Assembly: GCA_030448185.1 (NCBI GenBank)
Contig: JAUJNL010000052.1
Coordinates: 1-38,712, forward strand
Reading direction: 5' to 3'
Length of the DNA stretch: 38,712 nt
Source: Cytophagales bacterium
GTDB taxonomy: Bacteria; Bacteroidota; Bacteroidia; Cytophagales; 172606-1
In this document: one piece after another, positions 8,986 to 18,788 of the stretch
How positions within the stretch are numbered: position 1 is the stretch's first letter
How the letters are laid out: every line of letters begins with the position of its first letter
The notes under the pieces: generated by a model
The model's database searches: none
Seen by the model: only the letters and a program-made list of their open reading frames with translations
What the model was told of the DNA's origin: nothing
Translations under genes and position numbers: made by a program

Positions 8986-9019
8986 ACATCAGTTCGTAAT
9001 ATAACATCAGTTCGTAATA
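8984..9019. repeat. 18-base perfect tandem duplication
   Basis: TAACATCAGTTCGTAATA occurs twice in direct succession (8984-9001 and 9002-9019). It sits exactly where the PLC-like fragment loses its 5' part and 108 bases before susC, so it may mark a breakpoint. Confidence 0.9.
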
Positions 9020-9126
9020 TAATGCTAACATCTATTTAACAGCACTTTGTTGCATATAAGTTACTTTTATGGCCTTATTTAAATCCAAAAATACCGAAAA
9101 ATTTTAGCCAACCTACACCTAAATTT

Positions 9127-12100
9127 ATGTATTCAAAATTACGATTATCAAAAATCATATGCGCTTCCGCCTATTTGATAGCTTGGGCTGAATTTGGTGT
9201 TAACCCATCCCATGCGTTTTCTAAAGAGATTGATAAGGCGGTCTTTTTTTAAAATAAAAGACCCTTTTTTAAATGTTGTATCCGTTGCCCAACCCATCTC
9301 GGGTACGGTTACAGATGAAACAGGAGCACACCTACCTGGTGCAGCGGTTTTGGTTAAGGGAACAACAAATGGCACAATAACAGATACTGATGGAAAATTT
9401 GTGATTGACGCCGGTGCCGATGCCGTTCTTGAAATTTCTTATGTGGGATATTCTCCGAAGGAGAAGTTTCAGTGAACGGGCAATCATCAATAGTGGTCGA
9501 TTAGACCCAGATCTTTCGCAATTGAATGAAGTGGTGGTGGTTGGTTACGGTACCCAAAAAGGTCAGACGTTACTGGCGCCATTGCTTCTGTTAATAGTGA
9601 AAAGTTTTAATAGGGGCGTGGTAACGAACCAGGTGGCTTGCAGGGTAAATTGGCCGGGGTCTCCATTGCCGCAAATAGTGGTGAACCAGGGGGCTGCACA
9701 AGATATAATTATTAGGGGTATCGGTAGTTTGCGTTCCGGAACAGCCGCTTTACGTGGTCGATGGATTTTTATTAGACAATTCCTCTACCGGTGTTCCCAA
9801 CAATCCCCTGAACTTTATTAACCCTAATGATATTGAAAGTATCGATGTGCTAAAGGATGCCAGTGCAACCGCCGTATATGGTTCCAGAGCATCCAATGGG
9901 GTGTAGTAGTCATTACCACTAAAAAAGGAAAGGGAAAACCGCAGGTTAATTTGCCGCCTCCACCGCGGTGTCGTCCATAGCCAATACAATAGATGTTTTC
10001 GATGCCGACGCTTTTCGCAGGCAAGTGGTGGATGTGGGTGGAACTTTGCAAGACTTTTGGTGCCAATACGAATTAGGCAGATGAATTGACCCAAAGGGGT
10101 ATCAAATAATCTCAATTTGTCTATGAGCGAGGCGAGCCAGTGAGAATTTTCTACTTCGCGTCGGTAGGCTATCAGGATCAGGAAGGAATCTTGAAGAATA
10201 GCGGCTAAAACGTTATTCGGGAAAATTGAATATGAATCAAAGGGCATTCAAGGGCAGGTTAAACATCGATTATAATCTTACGGCCTCCCGCACCGAAAAC
10301 TTACGCCCCAGCATTACTTCGACCTTAAGTGATATGCCACGGATTTAAACCAACGGTTCCAGCGTATACTGATGGGGAGCCAACACTGTGCCTACGAATG
10401 CCTTAAATCCACTTACCAGGTATAATTTTGTTTAGTGACATGGCCATTAATAACCGTATTCTGGCCAACATTTCACCATCCATAGAAATAGTAAAGGGCC
10501 TTACGTATAAGCTGAACTTCGGGTTGATTATTCGGCTACCAATCGGAACAGGCAGTACAAACCCTTTCGGCAGTGATCAATGAGGTCTAATGTTTCCAAT
10601 GGGTACTGGATGCTAACGTAAGTGCCAATACCAATCAACTGGTTGAGAATACGCTTACCTATAACTGGAACCGGGATGTTCACAACGTTACGGTTGGCAG
10701 AACATTCTTACCAAGAATTTCTGGATGAAACCCGAATCACTACATATCTTTGCAACGAATAATATTGACCCTATTTACCAGGACCATACCAGTACAACTG
10801 TACTTCCTACTGCGGTAAATTCGGAAGCCATTAGAAACGAGCTGCAATCTTTCTTCGGCAGAGTGAACTACATATATGCCAATAAATACATGTTTACCGG
10901 TACATTGCGTGCCGATGGCTCCTCAAATTTGGCGAGAACAACCGGTATGGGTATTTCCCTTCTTTGCCTTAGGATGGAATATCAGCAACGAGGATTTTTA
11001 TGGCCAATTCGTTTTTCAACAACTTAAAGTTGCGGGCAAGCTGGGGCCAGACCGGTAACAGGAGATTCCTCAAGATCACCAAAGCCAGTTATTTAGAGCA
11101 GCGATTACTAACCGGTGCCGGAAGTATCAGTACCTATCCCATTGATACCGATGCCACTTCAATAGGAGGTTACCCCTACGAATTGTATTTACCGATTGGC
11201 AAACCCAGATCTACAATGGGAGGTATCCACCCAGGTAGATGTGGGAATTGATTTCGCATTCCTTAATTCCCGGTTGACCGGCACATTGGATTATTTCAAC
11301 AAACGGTCCTCCAACATACTTTTGGAAGTGGTTCCTCCCGATCGGTGCAGCCTACCTCTATCTACTGGACCAATATCCCGGATATGATCATCCAAAACAA
11401 TGGGGTCGAATTGACTTTGAATTACAATAGCGACCCAAAACGCGACTTCTCTTATAGTATGGGCGGGAATGTGACCTATATTCAAAATAGAGTGAAAGAT
11501 TCACCCTATTCAGTCTTGGTAACGGGGGCAGCCCAGGGCTCCGGCCAAACGGGGGCGACCATTAATGGCTACATTAACAATGAGCCGATCGGTGCATTCT
11601 ATATGTATCAGTTTGACGGCATTAATGCGGATAATGGTCAGAATATATTCAGGGACACCAATGGAGATGGTGCAATACTGGACAATGACCGTGTGGTAGT
11701 AGGCAGTGCGATTCCTAAATTCATCTATGGGTATTACCTAAACTTAAAGTACAAAGCTTTTGACCTGGGTTTGAACCCCAATGGGGTAGCCGGAAACAAG
11801 GTGTACAATCACACGACCATGACCCTGTTCAATAAGGCACTGTTGGCTAGGTCTAATAATACAACCGATTTTGCGGTCCAGTACCCCAATGAGATATTGA
11901 GCAATGCCAATACCGTATCCACCCGTTATCTGGAGAATGGCTCTTTCTTACGATTGAATAACGCGACACTGGCCTATAACTTGAATTTAACCGGGACCCG
12001 ATTAGGGGATGCCTTCCACGGATCAGTCTTACGTTAACCGGTCAAAACCTGTTTGTCATTACCGATTATTCAGGGATTTGACCTGAAGTCAATCTGATCT

Positions 12101-12189
12101 ACTTCAGGTGGAATCAAACCTTTGGCATTGACCGATTTACGTATCCAAGGGCAAGAACATTTCTGCTGGGTCTTAATGTAACATTCTAA
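9127..12189 (+). pseudogene. SusC/RagA-type TonB-linked outer-membrane transporter, multiply frameshifted
   Basis: Fragments in all three frames assemble into a full-length SusC. A signal-like N-terminus from the ATG at 9127 is followed by the carboxypeptidase-like domain ISGTVTDETGAHLPGAAVLV (from about 9298). Next come the SusC hallmark LNEVVVVGYGTQK (about 9520), a plug domain with IIIRGIGSL and [18 protein letters not shown] (about 9700-9900), and a beta-barrel ending near 12189 with ARTFLLGLNVTF. SusC imports oligosaccharides or other bulky ligands with SusD and TonB. More than ten frame changes occur, nearly all single-base, many being losses in short G or C runs. The underlying protein has no large deletion, so decay is recent or the sequence is faulty. 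Confidence 0.88.
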
Positions 12190-12235
12190 AGAAAACAAAC
12201 GATTCATTTACCATCACACGGATAATCAAAACAAA

Positions 12236-13974
12236 ATGAACTATATAAGATTTACTAAAACCCTGCCGATAGTTGTATTATTCCTGGTCTTTTTGGTTGT
12301 ACCACCTTAGAGGAGGATGTCCTGGATGAGTCGCTGACCGGAGCGGCCAGGCGGAAATTGTAACTGGGTCCCTGGCACCGGTATATGGTCGTCTCCGGCA
12401 TGGTGTATGGTCGCATACGGTTAATTTTGGACTTCAAGAGGTTGCTTCGGACGAAGGCATTCTTCCTTATCGGGGGGGTACCGACTGGTTTGATGGGGGT
12501 AAGTTCATTGCGGTTCACCAGCACCTGATGACCCCCAGTAATAGCTTGGTAGGCGATACCTGGACGGAAATAACGTTAACTTTATGGAGAGCCGTATTTG
12601 CGGCGGAACGATTAAGCCAAGAAGCTGAAAACGGTAATGCAAGCGCCCAGGATGGGTATTACGAAATGGTAGCCATGAGGCATACCTCAATATGCTGGCA
12701 CTTGACAATTGAGGACTTGTTTTCAGAAAGAGCTTTCGGATGAAAGATCCGAAATTCCTAAGGGACAAGCAGCCATTGATTACATCGAAAGCGAGCTTTT
12801 GTCGGTGGTGAATGTAATGAAAACGACAAGGGCCGGGCAGGTTAAACCAAAATGCCGTGAAAGCTTTGTTGGCACGTTTGTATTTGAATGCGGCCGTTTA
12901 TCGCAATCCGTATGGTACACCCGACTTCAGAGAGAGGATATGGATAAAGTTATTCAATATACGGGCGATATTATTTCCGGACCTTATGCATTATCTCCTG
13001 AATATTTTGATTTGTTCAGTGATAATAACCATACCAATCGTGAACTGATATTTGCCCTTGACCAAAGAGGGGTACTTGAAACCGACCACCAACGGTGGGC
13101 CTACTGGTCCATATCCGGTGATCAAGTCCCAAGACCGGAATTTCCCAATACCTGTGGAACGGATGCGGTAGCGGCTACCCCGATTTTACCAGACTTGGGT
13201 AGATGCCTACGGCAATGTAGATCCTGCCGATGCCGATGCCCGTTTCTTTAAAAGAAATCAGATTATACCTGACAGGCTTAAAGACCTTACCGGGGTAACG
13301 CCAACAAATGATTCGGAGCATTATTGCGTGGAGGCCAAAGCGTTTGAAATGGACCGGGGAATACTTCTGTGGGATTATATGGGGCCCCAGAAAAGATGCA
13401 AGAGGCAATATTTTGACTTGCGGCGACGGCAAGGTAAGGATATACCCCGTTATCAATAGAAGAACCAGTGGTGCCAACCTAACCTATGTTGACCATACCC
13501 GCAATGTTAGATTTTACCGGTCCGGGGAGCTTACATAACACCGGTTACCGATTTTCAAAGTATCAGTTCAGCCGTACCGCTCCCAATTGTTGCAGCTATA
13601 GTAGTGTTGATCTGGTTTTGATCCGCTTGGGAGAGATTTATTTAATGCGTGCCGAGGCCAAGTTGAGAAAAGGTGACAATGCCGGGGCTTTGGCCGATGT
13701 CAATACCTTAAGAACTTCTAGAAATGCCCGCCCTGATCAGACTCCTGATGCCTTGAATACTATTAACCTTGATATATTGTTCCGTGAATCGGGATTTGAG
13801 CTGTACTGGGAAGGGTTTAGAAGAAATTATCAAATACGGTTTGGCAAATATGAGGGCAGCTGGACAGGGAAGACCGATAACGATGTCAACAAAAGATTGT
13901 TCCCGATTCCTCAACGAGCAGTCGATGGCGCTTCTAGCGAAGAAGGATTTTTAGTGCAAAACCCAGGATATTAA
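12236..13974 (+). pseudogene. SusD/RagB-type surface lipoprotein, multiply frameshifted
   Basis: The start at 12236 gives a lipoprotein signal (LPIVVLFLVFL), where one missing G before TGTACCACC removes the lipobox Cys frame. Later fragments give LQEVASDEGI, TEITLTLWRAVFAAERL, AVKALLARLYLNAAVY and the C-terminal SusD block LIRLGEIYLMRAEAKL, then ESGFELYWEGFRR and KRLFPIPQ. These are the TPR-like and C-terminal signatures of SusD, the ligand-binding partner of SusC. It lies 46 bases after susC, the usual paired arrangement, and a strong terminator follows. As in susC, the indels are small and scattered along an otherwise complete protein. Confidence 0.88.
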
Positions 13975-13990
13975 TCCAAAATAGGACCAG

Positions 13991-14032
13991 AAAGATACGG
14001 CAAGAAATAGATTTTCTTGCCGTATCTTTTTT
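13991..14032 (+). terminator. Strong Rho-independent terminator after susD
   Basis: A perfect 17-base stem (13991-14007 with 14013-14029), a 5-base loop TAGAT and a T run to 14032. Its integrity contrasts with the many lesions in the genes it serves. Confidence 0.9.
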
Positions 14033-14163
14033 CAATACCTATTCATTTAATAAGAGTTGAACCACGAATAAAACCAACCCTATGAAAACATTATATACCA
14101 TACTGGACTTCACCCGCAAAAATGGACACTTGGAAAAGAGCCGTTATCAACCGGGCTAAGCCG

Positions 14164-14349
14164 TTACAACCGTAAACCAACAGGTTCGAATAATGTAATT
14201 AGTGGCTTAATGGTTATTACTGTTGGTATAATTAAGCTAATTGGAGTTAAACCGGAAGGGGTAGGTACATTAGCTAACTGCTGACACAACTTTCTCATTG
14301 CTCTAATTCCCTCCTCCACCGCTGCTCGTTCTTCATCAGATAGTGGCAT
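14164..14349 (-). CDS. Possible small hypothetical protein (61 residues)
   Basis: An ATG-initiated frame of 61 codons. The first half is charged and helical (MPLSDEERAAVEEGIRAM), followed by a Pro-rich turn and a hydrophobic Ile/Pro-rich second half (ISLIIPTVITIKPLITL) that could enter a membrane. Composition is A+T-rich and looks coding rather than shadow, because nothing else occupies the locus. I recognise no family. It could be a remnant of a larger gene. Confidence 0.3.
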   Translation of the reverse strand: MPLSDEERAAVEEGIRAMRKLCQQLANVPTPSGLTPISLIIPTVITIKPLITLFEPVGLRL

Positions 14350-14415
14350 CCCGGCTGAAAGGCATTTGCGGAACCTACTTGTTCAAGTCAGCATCGGCGG
14401 AGAAACGGGTCAGAA

Positions 14416-14434
14416 GGGCGTATGCGATACGCCC
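14416..14434. repeat. REP-like hairpin
   Basis: GGGCGTAT and ATACGCCC form a perfect 8-base stem around a 3-base loop GCG. There is no T run, so it is not a terminator. The size and tight loop match the hairpins at 34513-34531 and 34604-34620. Confidence 0.6.
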
Positions 14435-14534
14435 CCGCGATAACCGTCACTCGCCGGAAGCAGGCGGCGGCTGCGCTAATAAAACCAGTAACGAATAACC
14501 AATAACTATTAACGAACATCGAACATCGTTTCCC

Positions 14535-15827
14535 CTACTCTACCAGCCTTATCCCCGAAAATTGCCAACGGGCACTGGCCGGGAAGAAATTACGGTACGT
14601 CACCCGGGCATGATCGGCAGGTGTGGCACAGGAACTGCCTCGCAGCACAGTCTGATTAAGCATAAATTTGCCATTATACTCTCCCAAGGCCCCTTCCGCA
14701 ATCCGGAAGCCGGGATAAGGCAGATAGGCGCTATTGGTCCACTGCCACGTTTCACCAAACAACTGTAAGTGGGTGGGGCCATTACTGCTCCCGGCCGGTT
14801 GCGGCTGGAAAATCCAATGATCCTGGGAATTAGTCATTTGCCCCTGCGGATTAAACCGGGCCGCGGCTACTTCCCATTCAAATTCCGTAGGCAACCGTTT
14901 CCCGGCCCAACTGGCAAAAGCATAGGCTTCGTAGAAACTAATATGAGTAACTGGCGCCTGCAGTACTACCGGCCGCCGTCCCATCAGGGTCCACTCAAAC
15001 CATTGGCCCTCCGCTTGCTCCCAGTAAAGTGGCGCCTGCCAGCCCTCCCGATTGACTGCCTCCCACCCTTCCGCCAGCCAGTGCCGGAAGTCATGGTACC
15101 CGCCTTCCCGCATAAATTCCAGGTATTCGGCATTGGTTACCAAGGTATTGCGGAGGGCAAAGGACTCCAGAAACACCCGGTGCGGTTCGGTCTCATTATC
15201 AAAACAAAAATCTCGCCCTTGATAACCAATCGGATAGACGCCTTCAGCTACGGTTAAGAATGTGGACTTAACGGGATTGGCAATGTTTGCCACTACTGGC
15301 TGATGGTAAACCGGACGGATCACATTGCAGGAAAGGATGTACTTTACATCCGTAATCAGCAATTCCTGGTGCTGCTGCTCGTGCTGGCACCCGATTTCAA
15401 TCAGCGACAGACACTCATTTTCATTTTCCTCCGCCAGGATATCTGCCAGTTGCATGATATGCTCCGTCACGTAATGGCGGTACTCGTAGACTTCCTTCAC
15501 GGTAGGGCGGGTCATAAAACCCCGGTGATCGCGGCGCACCCGGTTGCCCACTGTATTGTAATACGAATTAAATAAATGGTTGAAGTCAGGATGGAAAGAG
15601 CGGTAACCCGGCAGGTATTTTTGCAGCACAAAGGTCTCAAAAAACCAGGTAGTATGGGCCAGGTGCCATTTGGGCGGACTTACATCCACCATCGGTTGGG
15701 GCACGTAATCTTCGGTTTCCAGGGGCTGGCATATTTTTTCGGTTACTCGCCTGACTTTCAGGAAGCGTTCTAATTTTTGCGGCAAAACATCTGACTTTGC
15801 AGTTGCTGTAGTAATGGATGAGGTCAT
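14535..15827 (-). CDS. egtB: Ergothioneine biosynthesis protein EgtB (iron-dependent sulfoxide synthase)
   Basis: 430 residues. An N-terminal DinB-type domain carries the iron-binding histidines: His55 or His58 in WHLAHTTWFFE, and His149 and His153 in CQHEQQHQELL, where HxxxHQE is the family signature. A C-type-lectin/FGE-sulfatase fold follows, ending in ARVTYRNFFPASARWQFSGIRL, which matches EgtB. EgtB couples trimethylhistidine (hercynine) with a thiol and O2. The methyltransferase EgtD, usually adjacent in this phylum, is not in the window, so hercynine must come from elsewhere or be imported. The gene is transcribed alone, divergent from the amino-sugar kinase. Confidence 0.93.
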   Translation of the reverse strand: MTSSITTATAKSDVLPQKLERFLKVRRVTEKICQPLETEDYVPQPMVDVSPPKWHLAHTTWFFETFVLQKYLPGYRSFHPDFNHLFNSYYNTVGNRVRRDHRGFMTRPTVKEVYEYRHYVTEHIMQLADILAEENENECLSLIEIGCQHEQQHQELLITDVKYILSCNVIRPVYHQPVVANIANPVKSTFLTVAEGVYPIGYQGRDFCFDNETEPHRVFLESFALRNTLVTNAEYLEFMREGGYHDFRHWLAEGWEAVNREGWQAPLYWEQAEGQWFEWTLMGRRPVVLQAPVTHISFYEAYAFASWAGKRLPTEFEWEVAAARFNPQGQMTNSQDHWIFQPQPAGSSNGPTHLQLFGETWQWTNSAYLPYPGFRIAEGALGEYNGKFMLNQTVLRGSSCATPADHARVTYRNFFPASARWQFSGIRLVE

Positions 15828-15993
15828 TCCTGTGTTGGTAGTGGAGCGTGAGTTTATGAGTAAAGTGAATAGATTGTTTTTTGAGCCTGTTTTCCGAAAT
15901 ACCGGTCGGTTTTTCTAACATACTCATTTAATAGAAGATTCTTATACTTACGGACAATTTGCCGTACATGAATAGGAAGCCGGCAGATAAATG

Positions 15994-16001
15994 TAGTTTT
16001 G
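15994..16001 (+). promoter_or_regulatory. Candidate -7 promoter element for the amino-sugar kinase gene
   Basis: TAGTTTTG fits TAnnTTTG and lies 83 bases before the ATG at 16085 in the divergent egtB/kinase gap. The nearest TTTG upstream (15958-15961) is further away than usual, so support is weak. Confidence 0.3.
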
Positions 16002-16084
16002 CGCGGAGGTTCAGGCAATAGACGGATTATTAGTAATAAATGTTTGCAGGACGAACCTCGTAATAACCCACAATACTCAGCCAT

Positions 16085-16921
16085 ATGCTTTTAATCGCAG
16101 ATAGCGGCTCATCTAAAACGGATTGGCGGTTAGTTTCCCCGGAAGGGGTAGTGAAGTCGGCCCACACCGCTGGATTTAACCCCTACTTCCAGAATGCCGA
16201 TCACATTTACAGCGAAATTGCCGATCAGTTGCCTTTGCAGCTGAGCACGGTAAGGGTCACCGAAGTGTATTTTTACGGTGCCGGTTGCTCTACCGAAAAA
16301 AATTGCGGCATCGTTCGGGAAGGGATCAGCCGGCTGTATCCCGAAGCCCGCATTTACGTGAGCCATGACCTGCTGGCAGCAGCAAGGGCACTTTCCGGCC
16401 GCAAACCCGGTATTGCCTGTATTCTCGGTACGGGAGTTAATTCCTGCCAGTATGATGGGGAAACCATTACCAGCGGCCGCCCTTCACTGGGCTTCTGGCT
16501 AGGGGACGAAGGGGGTGGCGGCTACCTGGGAAAAACGCTGATTCAGCACTATTTTCACGAAGACATGCCTCCTGATATCCGGCAGGAATTCGGACAAGCC
16601 TTCCATCCCGAGTTGCCGGTTGTGCTGGAAAATGCCTACAAAAAGCCTTTTCCCAATAGTTACTTTGCCGCATTTGCCAAGTTTCTGGCCGACAAAAAGG
16701 AACATGACTACTGCCGAAGACTTATATCTGGAGGATTCGGATTGTTCTTTGACCGCTACGTCTGCAAGTATCCAAATGCCGAAGACTACCCGGTACACTT
16801 TACCGGCTCAGTAGCCCATTATTATCAGGATATCCTGCGGGAAGTTGCCCAAATGAAGGGACTCCAAATCGGCAACATCCTCAAAAACCCCATTGAAGGA
16901 TTGATTTCGTACCACAAGTAA
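16085..16921 (+). CDS. BadF/BadG-type amino-sugar kinase (GlcNAc/MurNAc kinase)
   Basis: 278 residues with the ASKHA kinase motifs: phosphate-1 DSGSSKTDW at the N-terminus, phosphate-2 ILGTGVNS, and the glycine-rich GDEGGGGYLG loop. The family phosphorylates N-acetylglucosamine and, in some members (MurK of Clostridium and Tannerella), also N-acetylmuramic acid. The next gene is murQ, which removes lactate from MurNAc-6-phosphate, so a MurK-like role in peptidoglycan recycling is the best reading. This inference rests on order and family; substrate choice cannot be read from the motifs alone. The protein is probably cytosolic. Confidence 0.85.
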   Translation: MLLIADSGSSKTDWRLVSPEGVVKSAHTAGFNPYFQNADHIYSEIADQLPLQLSTVRVTEVYFYGAGCSTEKNCGIVREGISRLYPEARIYVSHDLLAAARALSGRKPGIACILGTGVNSCQYDGETITSGRPSLGFWLGDEGGGGYLGKTLIQHYFHEDMPPDIRQEFGQAFHPELPVVLENAYKKPFPNSYFAAFAKFLADKKEHDYCRRLISGGFGLFFDRYVCKYPNAEDYPVHFTGSVAHYYQDILREVAQMKGLQIGNILKNPIEGLISYHK

Positions 16922-17215
16922 GTCTGAACCGCTGATACAAATGATTTAAGGATTAACAGGATGAGTTTGACCAATTAAATCAGGTCTCTTTGATATAGCC
17001 AGATGATGGAAATTCAAGGAACTAATACAACTCACCGTTAAAGTATTTCTTCCTAAATATCAGATAAATCTATAACTCCATAATGCAAATTAACTGACTA
17101 CTAAAAGAATTAATTATAAAGCACCTTTAGGATAACCCGCTGATAACTAGCACATCTACTTACCCAATGATTCTATCCTATTGATCAATTAATCATTTAC
17201 ATCAACGGTTCAGAC
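16922..17215. repeat. Imperfect 41-base inverted repeat bounding the kinase-murQ gap
   Basis: The left arm (16922-16962) starts right after the kinase stop; the right arm (17175-17215) ends 19 bases before murQ. The arms agree at 33 of 41 positions, with a perfect outer 10 bases (GTCTGAACCG). The intervening 212 bases are A+T-rich with no gene. The element fills almost the whole gap between two genes that should be expressed together. Confidence 0.75.
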
Positions 17216-17234
17216 AACCATTCACCCCAAAGCT

Positions 17235-18041
17235 ATGCAAACAACTGAGTCATCCTCAAACTACAATCACCTGGAGCAGATGTCAGTGAAGGAACTGCTG
17301 GAAAATATAAACCGGGAAGATAAAACAGTGCCTTACGCGGTGGAAAAGGCCATTCCCCGGATTGAAGCCCTGGTCGAAAAGATCGTCGAAAGAATGCGGC
17401 AGGGAGGCCGGCTGTTTTACATCGGGGCCGGTACGAGTGGCCGTTTAGGCGTAGTCGATGCTTCTGAATGCCCCCCTACGTATGGCGTTCCGCACGGTCT
17501 GGTAGTTGGTATTATTGCCGGTGGAGATGGGGCCATCCGTAAGGCCGTAGAGTTTGCCGAGGATGACTTTGATCAGGCCTGGGAAGACCTGCAGGTGCAT
17601 CAGGTAAACAGTCAGGATACGGTAATTGGGATCGCGGCCTCTGGCCGGACGCCGTACGTGATCGGAGGGCTCCGCAAAAGCCGTGAAAATGGCCTGCTGA
17701 CCGGATGTATTGTGTGTAACGAAGGCAGCGAAGTAGCCAGAAACGCCGAATACCCTATTGAAGTAGTGGTAGGTCCCGAGTTTGTGACGGGCAGCACCCG
17801 CATGAAATCCGGTACGGCCCAGAAGCTGGTGCTGAACATGATCTCCACGGCCGTAATGATCCGGCTGGGTCACGTGAAAGGTAACAAAATGGTAGATATG
17901 CAACTAAGTAATCTCAAACTAATTGACCGTGCCATCCGTATGGTGATGGAAGAATTGCAGGTGGGAACAGAAGAAGCCGAAGCCTTGTTGAAAAGGTACG
18001 GAAATGTACGGGAGGCGGTTGACAATTACCGCAACCGGTAG
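17235..18041 (+). CDS. murQ: N-acetylmuramic acid 6-phosphate etherase MurQ
   Basis: 268 residues, a SIS-fold protein. The signature GAGTSGRLGVVDASECPPTYG (about 64-84) contains the conserved catalytic-region Glu78. A second block GGDGAIRKAVEFAEDDF and the C-terminal GSTRMKSGTAQKLVLNM are also typical. MurQ cleaves the D-lactyl ether of MurNAc-6-phosphate to give GlcNAc-6-phosphate, acting after the kinase encoded just upstream. The length is slightly short for the family (about 270-300), but all motifs are present and the start fits. Confidence 0.95.
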   Translation: MQTTESSSNYNHLEQMSVKELLENINREDKTVPYAVEKAIPRIEALVEKIVERMRQGGRLFYIGAGTSGRLGVVDASECPPTYGVPHGLVVGIIAGGDGAIRKAVEFAEDDFDQAWEDLQVHQVNSQDTVIGIAASGRTPYVIGGLRKSRENGLLTGCIVCNEGSEVARNAEYPIEVVVGPEFVTGSTRMKSGTAQKLVLNMISTAVMIRLGHVKGNKMVDMQLSNLKLIDRAIRMVMEELQVGTEEAEALLKRYGNVREAVDNYRNR

Positions 18042-18047
18042 CCTTGT

Positions 18048-18198
18048 TAAACGCTTAATGCTAAATGTTGAAGGCTTAAATGATTCTTTTAAACTCCTCT
18101 TCGAAGGAGGGAGGTTTTGCCCGAAAAGATGAACTTAATTTAGGGCGAGGAGGTGAAATCTTGATTGAGCATTTAACCTTTAGCATTTAACCTTCTGA
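18048..18198. repeat. Quasi-palindromic intergenic tract (TGCTAAATG words)
   Basis: Near the left end the words GCTTAATGCTAAATG and GGCTTAAATG appear; near the right end their complements appear as GAGCATTTAACC and TTTAGCATTTAACC. Between them is a smaller hairpin around CTCCTCTTCGAAGGAGG (18093-18109). The tract fills the gap between murQ and the 18205 gene. Similar words recur at 23305-23337 and 24637-24659. Confidence 0.6.
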
Positions 18199-18204
18199 AA
18201 GAAA

Positions 18205-18771
18205 ATGCACGAAATAGAGCCTTTTTATAACTGGGAAAACTACTATGTAGCCGCGGACGACGAAAATTCGCCTTTTTTCGGACGCCGCTACAATCTGCAC
18301 CGCTACACCCACGATATATATGGGTATTACATTCACCCGCTTTGGGACGATATTGGTTCGGAGACCTTATATATCAAAATTCTTTACGTGAATTACCACC
18401 GCCAGTTTGCGGTTATTGAGATGTTCGGCGAGTGGAACGACACCCTGCACAATGATATCATGCACTTCAAGCGGAATGTACTCGATTATATGCTCCGCAG
18501 GGACATTAAGTACTTTATTCTGGTTGGGGAAAACATTCTTAACTTCCACGGCTCGGATGATTGCTACTACGAAGAATGGTTTGAAGACGTGGAAGACGGC
18601 TGGATTGCGGCCGTTAATTTCCGTGAATTCGTGGAGGACGAATGGCAAAAGTACCGGCTTGATTACTACATTAATTTTGGCGGTACCCTGCAGATTGACA
18701 ACTGGCGCACCCTGAATCCTCAGCAGTTTTTTGATCGGGTAAATGATTTGATTGTCAGAAGGCTGGGGTAA
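18205..18771 (+). CDS. Conserved-looking hypothetical protein (188 residues, acidic, aromatic-rich)
   Basis: No family recognised. The protein is strongly acidic and unusually rich in Tyr, Trp and Phe (FYNWENYYVAADDE, YYEEWFEDVEDGW). It lacks a signal peptide or membrane segment and seems to alternate beta strands with short helices. Codon use is normal and the frame is clean, so it is a real gene. It follows murQ in the same direction after a quasi-palindromic tract and converges on the KinB-like kinase with a 17-base gap. A role in cell-wall recycling is possible from position only. Confidence 0.8.
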   Translation: MHEIEPFYNWENYYVAADDENSPFFGRRYNLHRYTHDIYGYYIHPLWDDIGSETLYIKILYVNYHRQFAVIEMFGEWNDTLHNDIMHFKRNVLDYMLRRDIKYFILVGENILNFHGSDDCYYEEWFEDVEDGWIAAVNFREFVEDEWQKYRLDYYINFGGTLQIDNWRTLNPQQFFDRVNDLIVRRLG

Positions 18772-18788
18772 ACACGTTTCTTCTTGCG

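Larger units (their letters stand above)
14033..14534. other. Intergenic region after the SusCD island
   Basis: About 500 bases. It holds a 25-codon open frame from 14082 (MKTLYTILDF...), too short to judge, a possible small gene on the other strand (14164-14349), a REP-like hairpin at 14416-14434, and a terminal tract at about 14485-14530 in which AACGAATAACC, AATAACTATTAACG and AACATCG recur. I recognise no functional gene with confidence. Confidence 0.45.

Noticed and set aside
9043..9069. Bacteroidota promoter for susC (TTTG at 9046-9049, TACTTTTA at 9062-9069)
   Set aside because: The spacer is 12 bases, too short for the usual arrangement, and the second element lacks the final G.
14082..14159. 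25-codon frame after susD as a truncated third gene of the island
   Set aside because: It lies beyond a strong terminator, has no signal peptide and is too short to assign.
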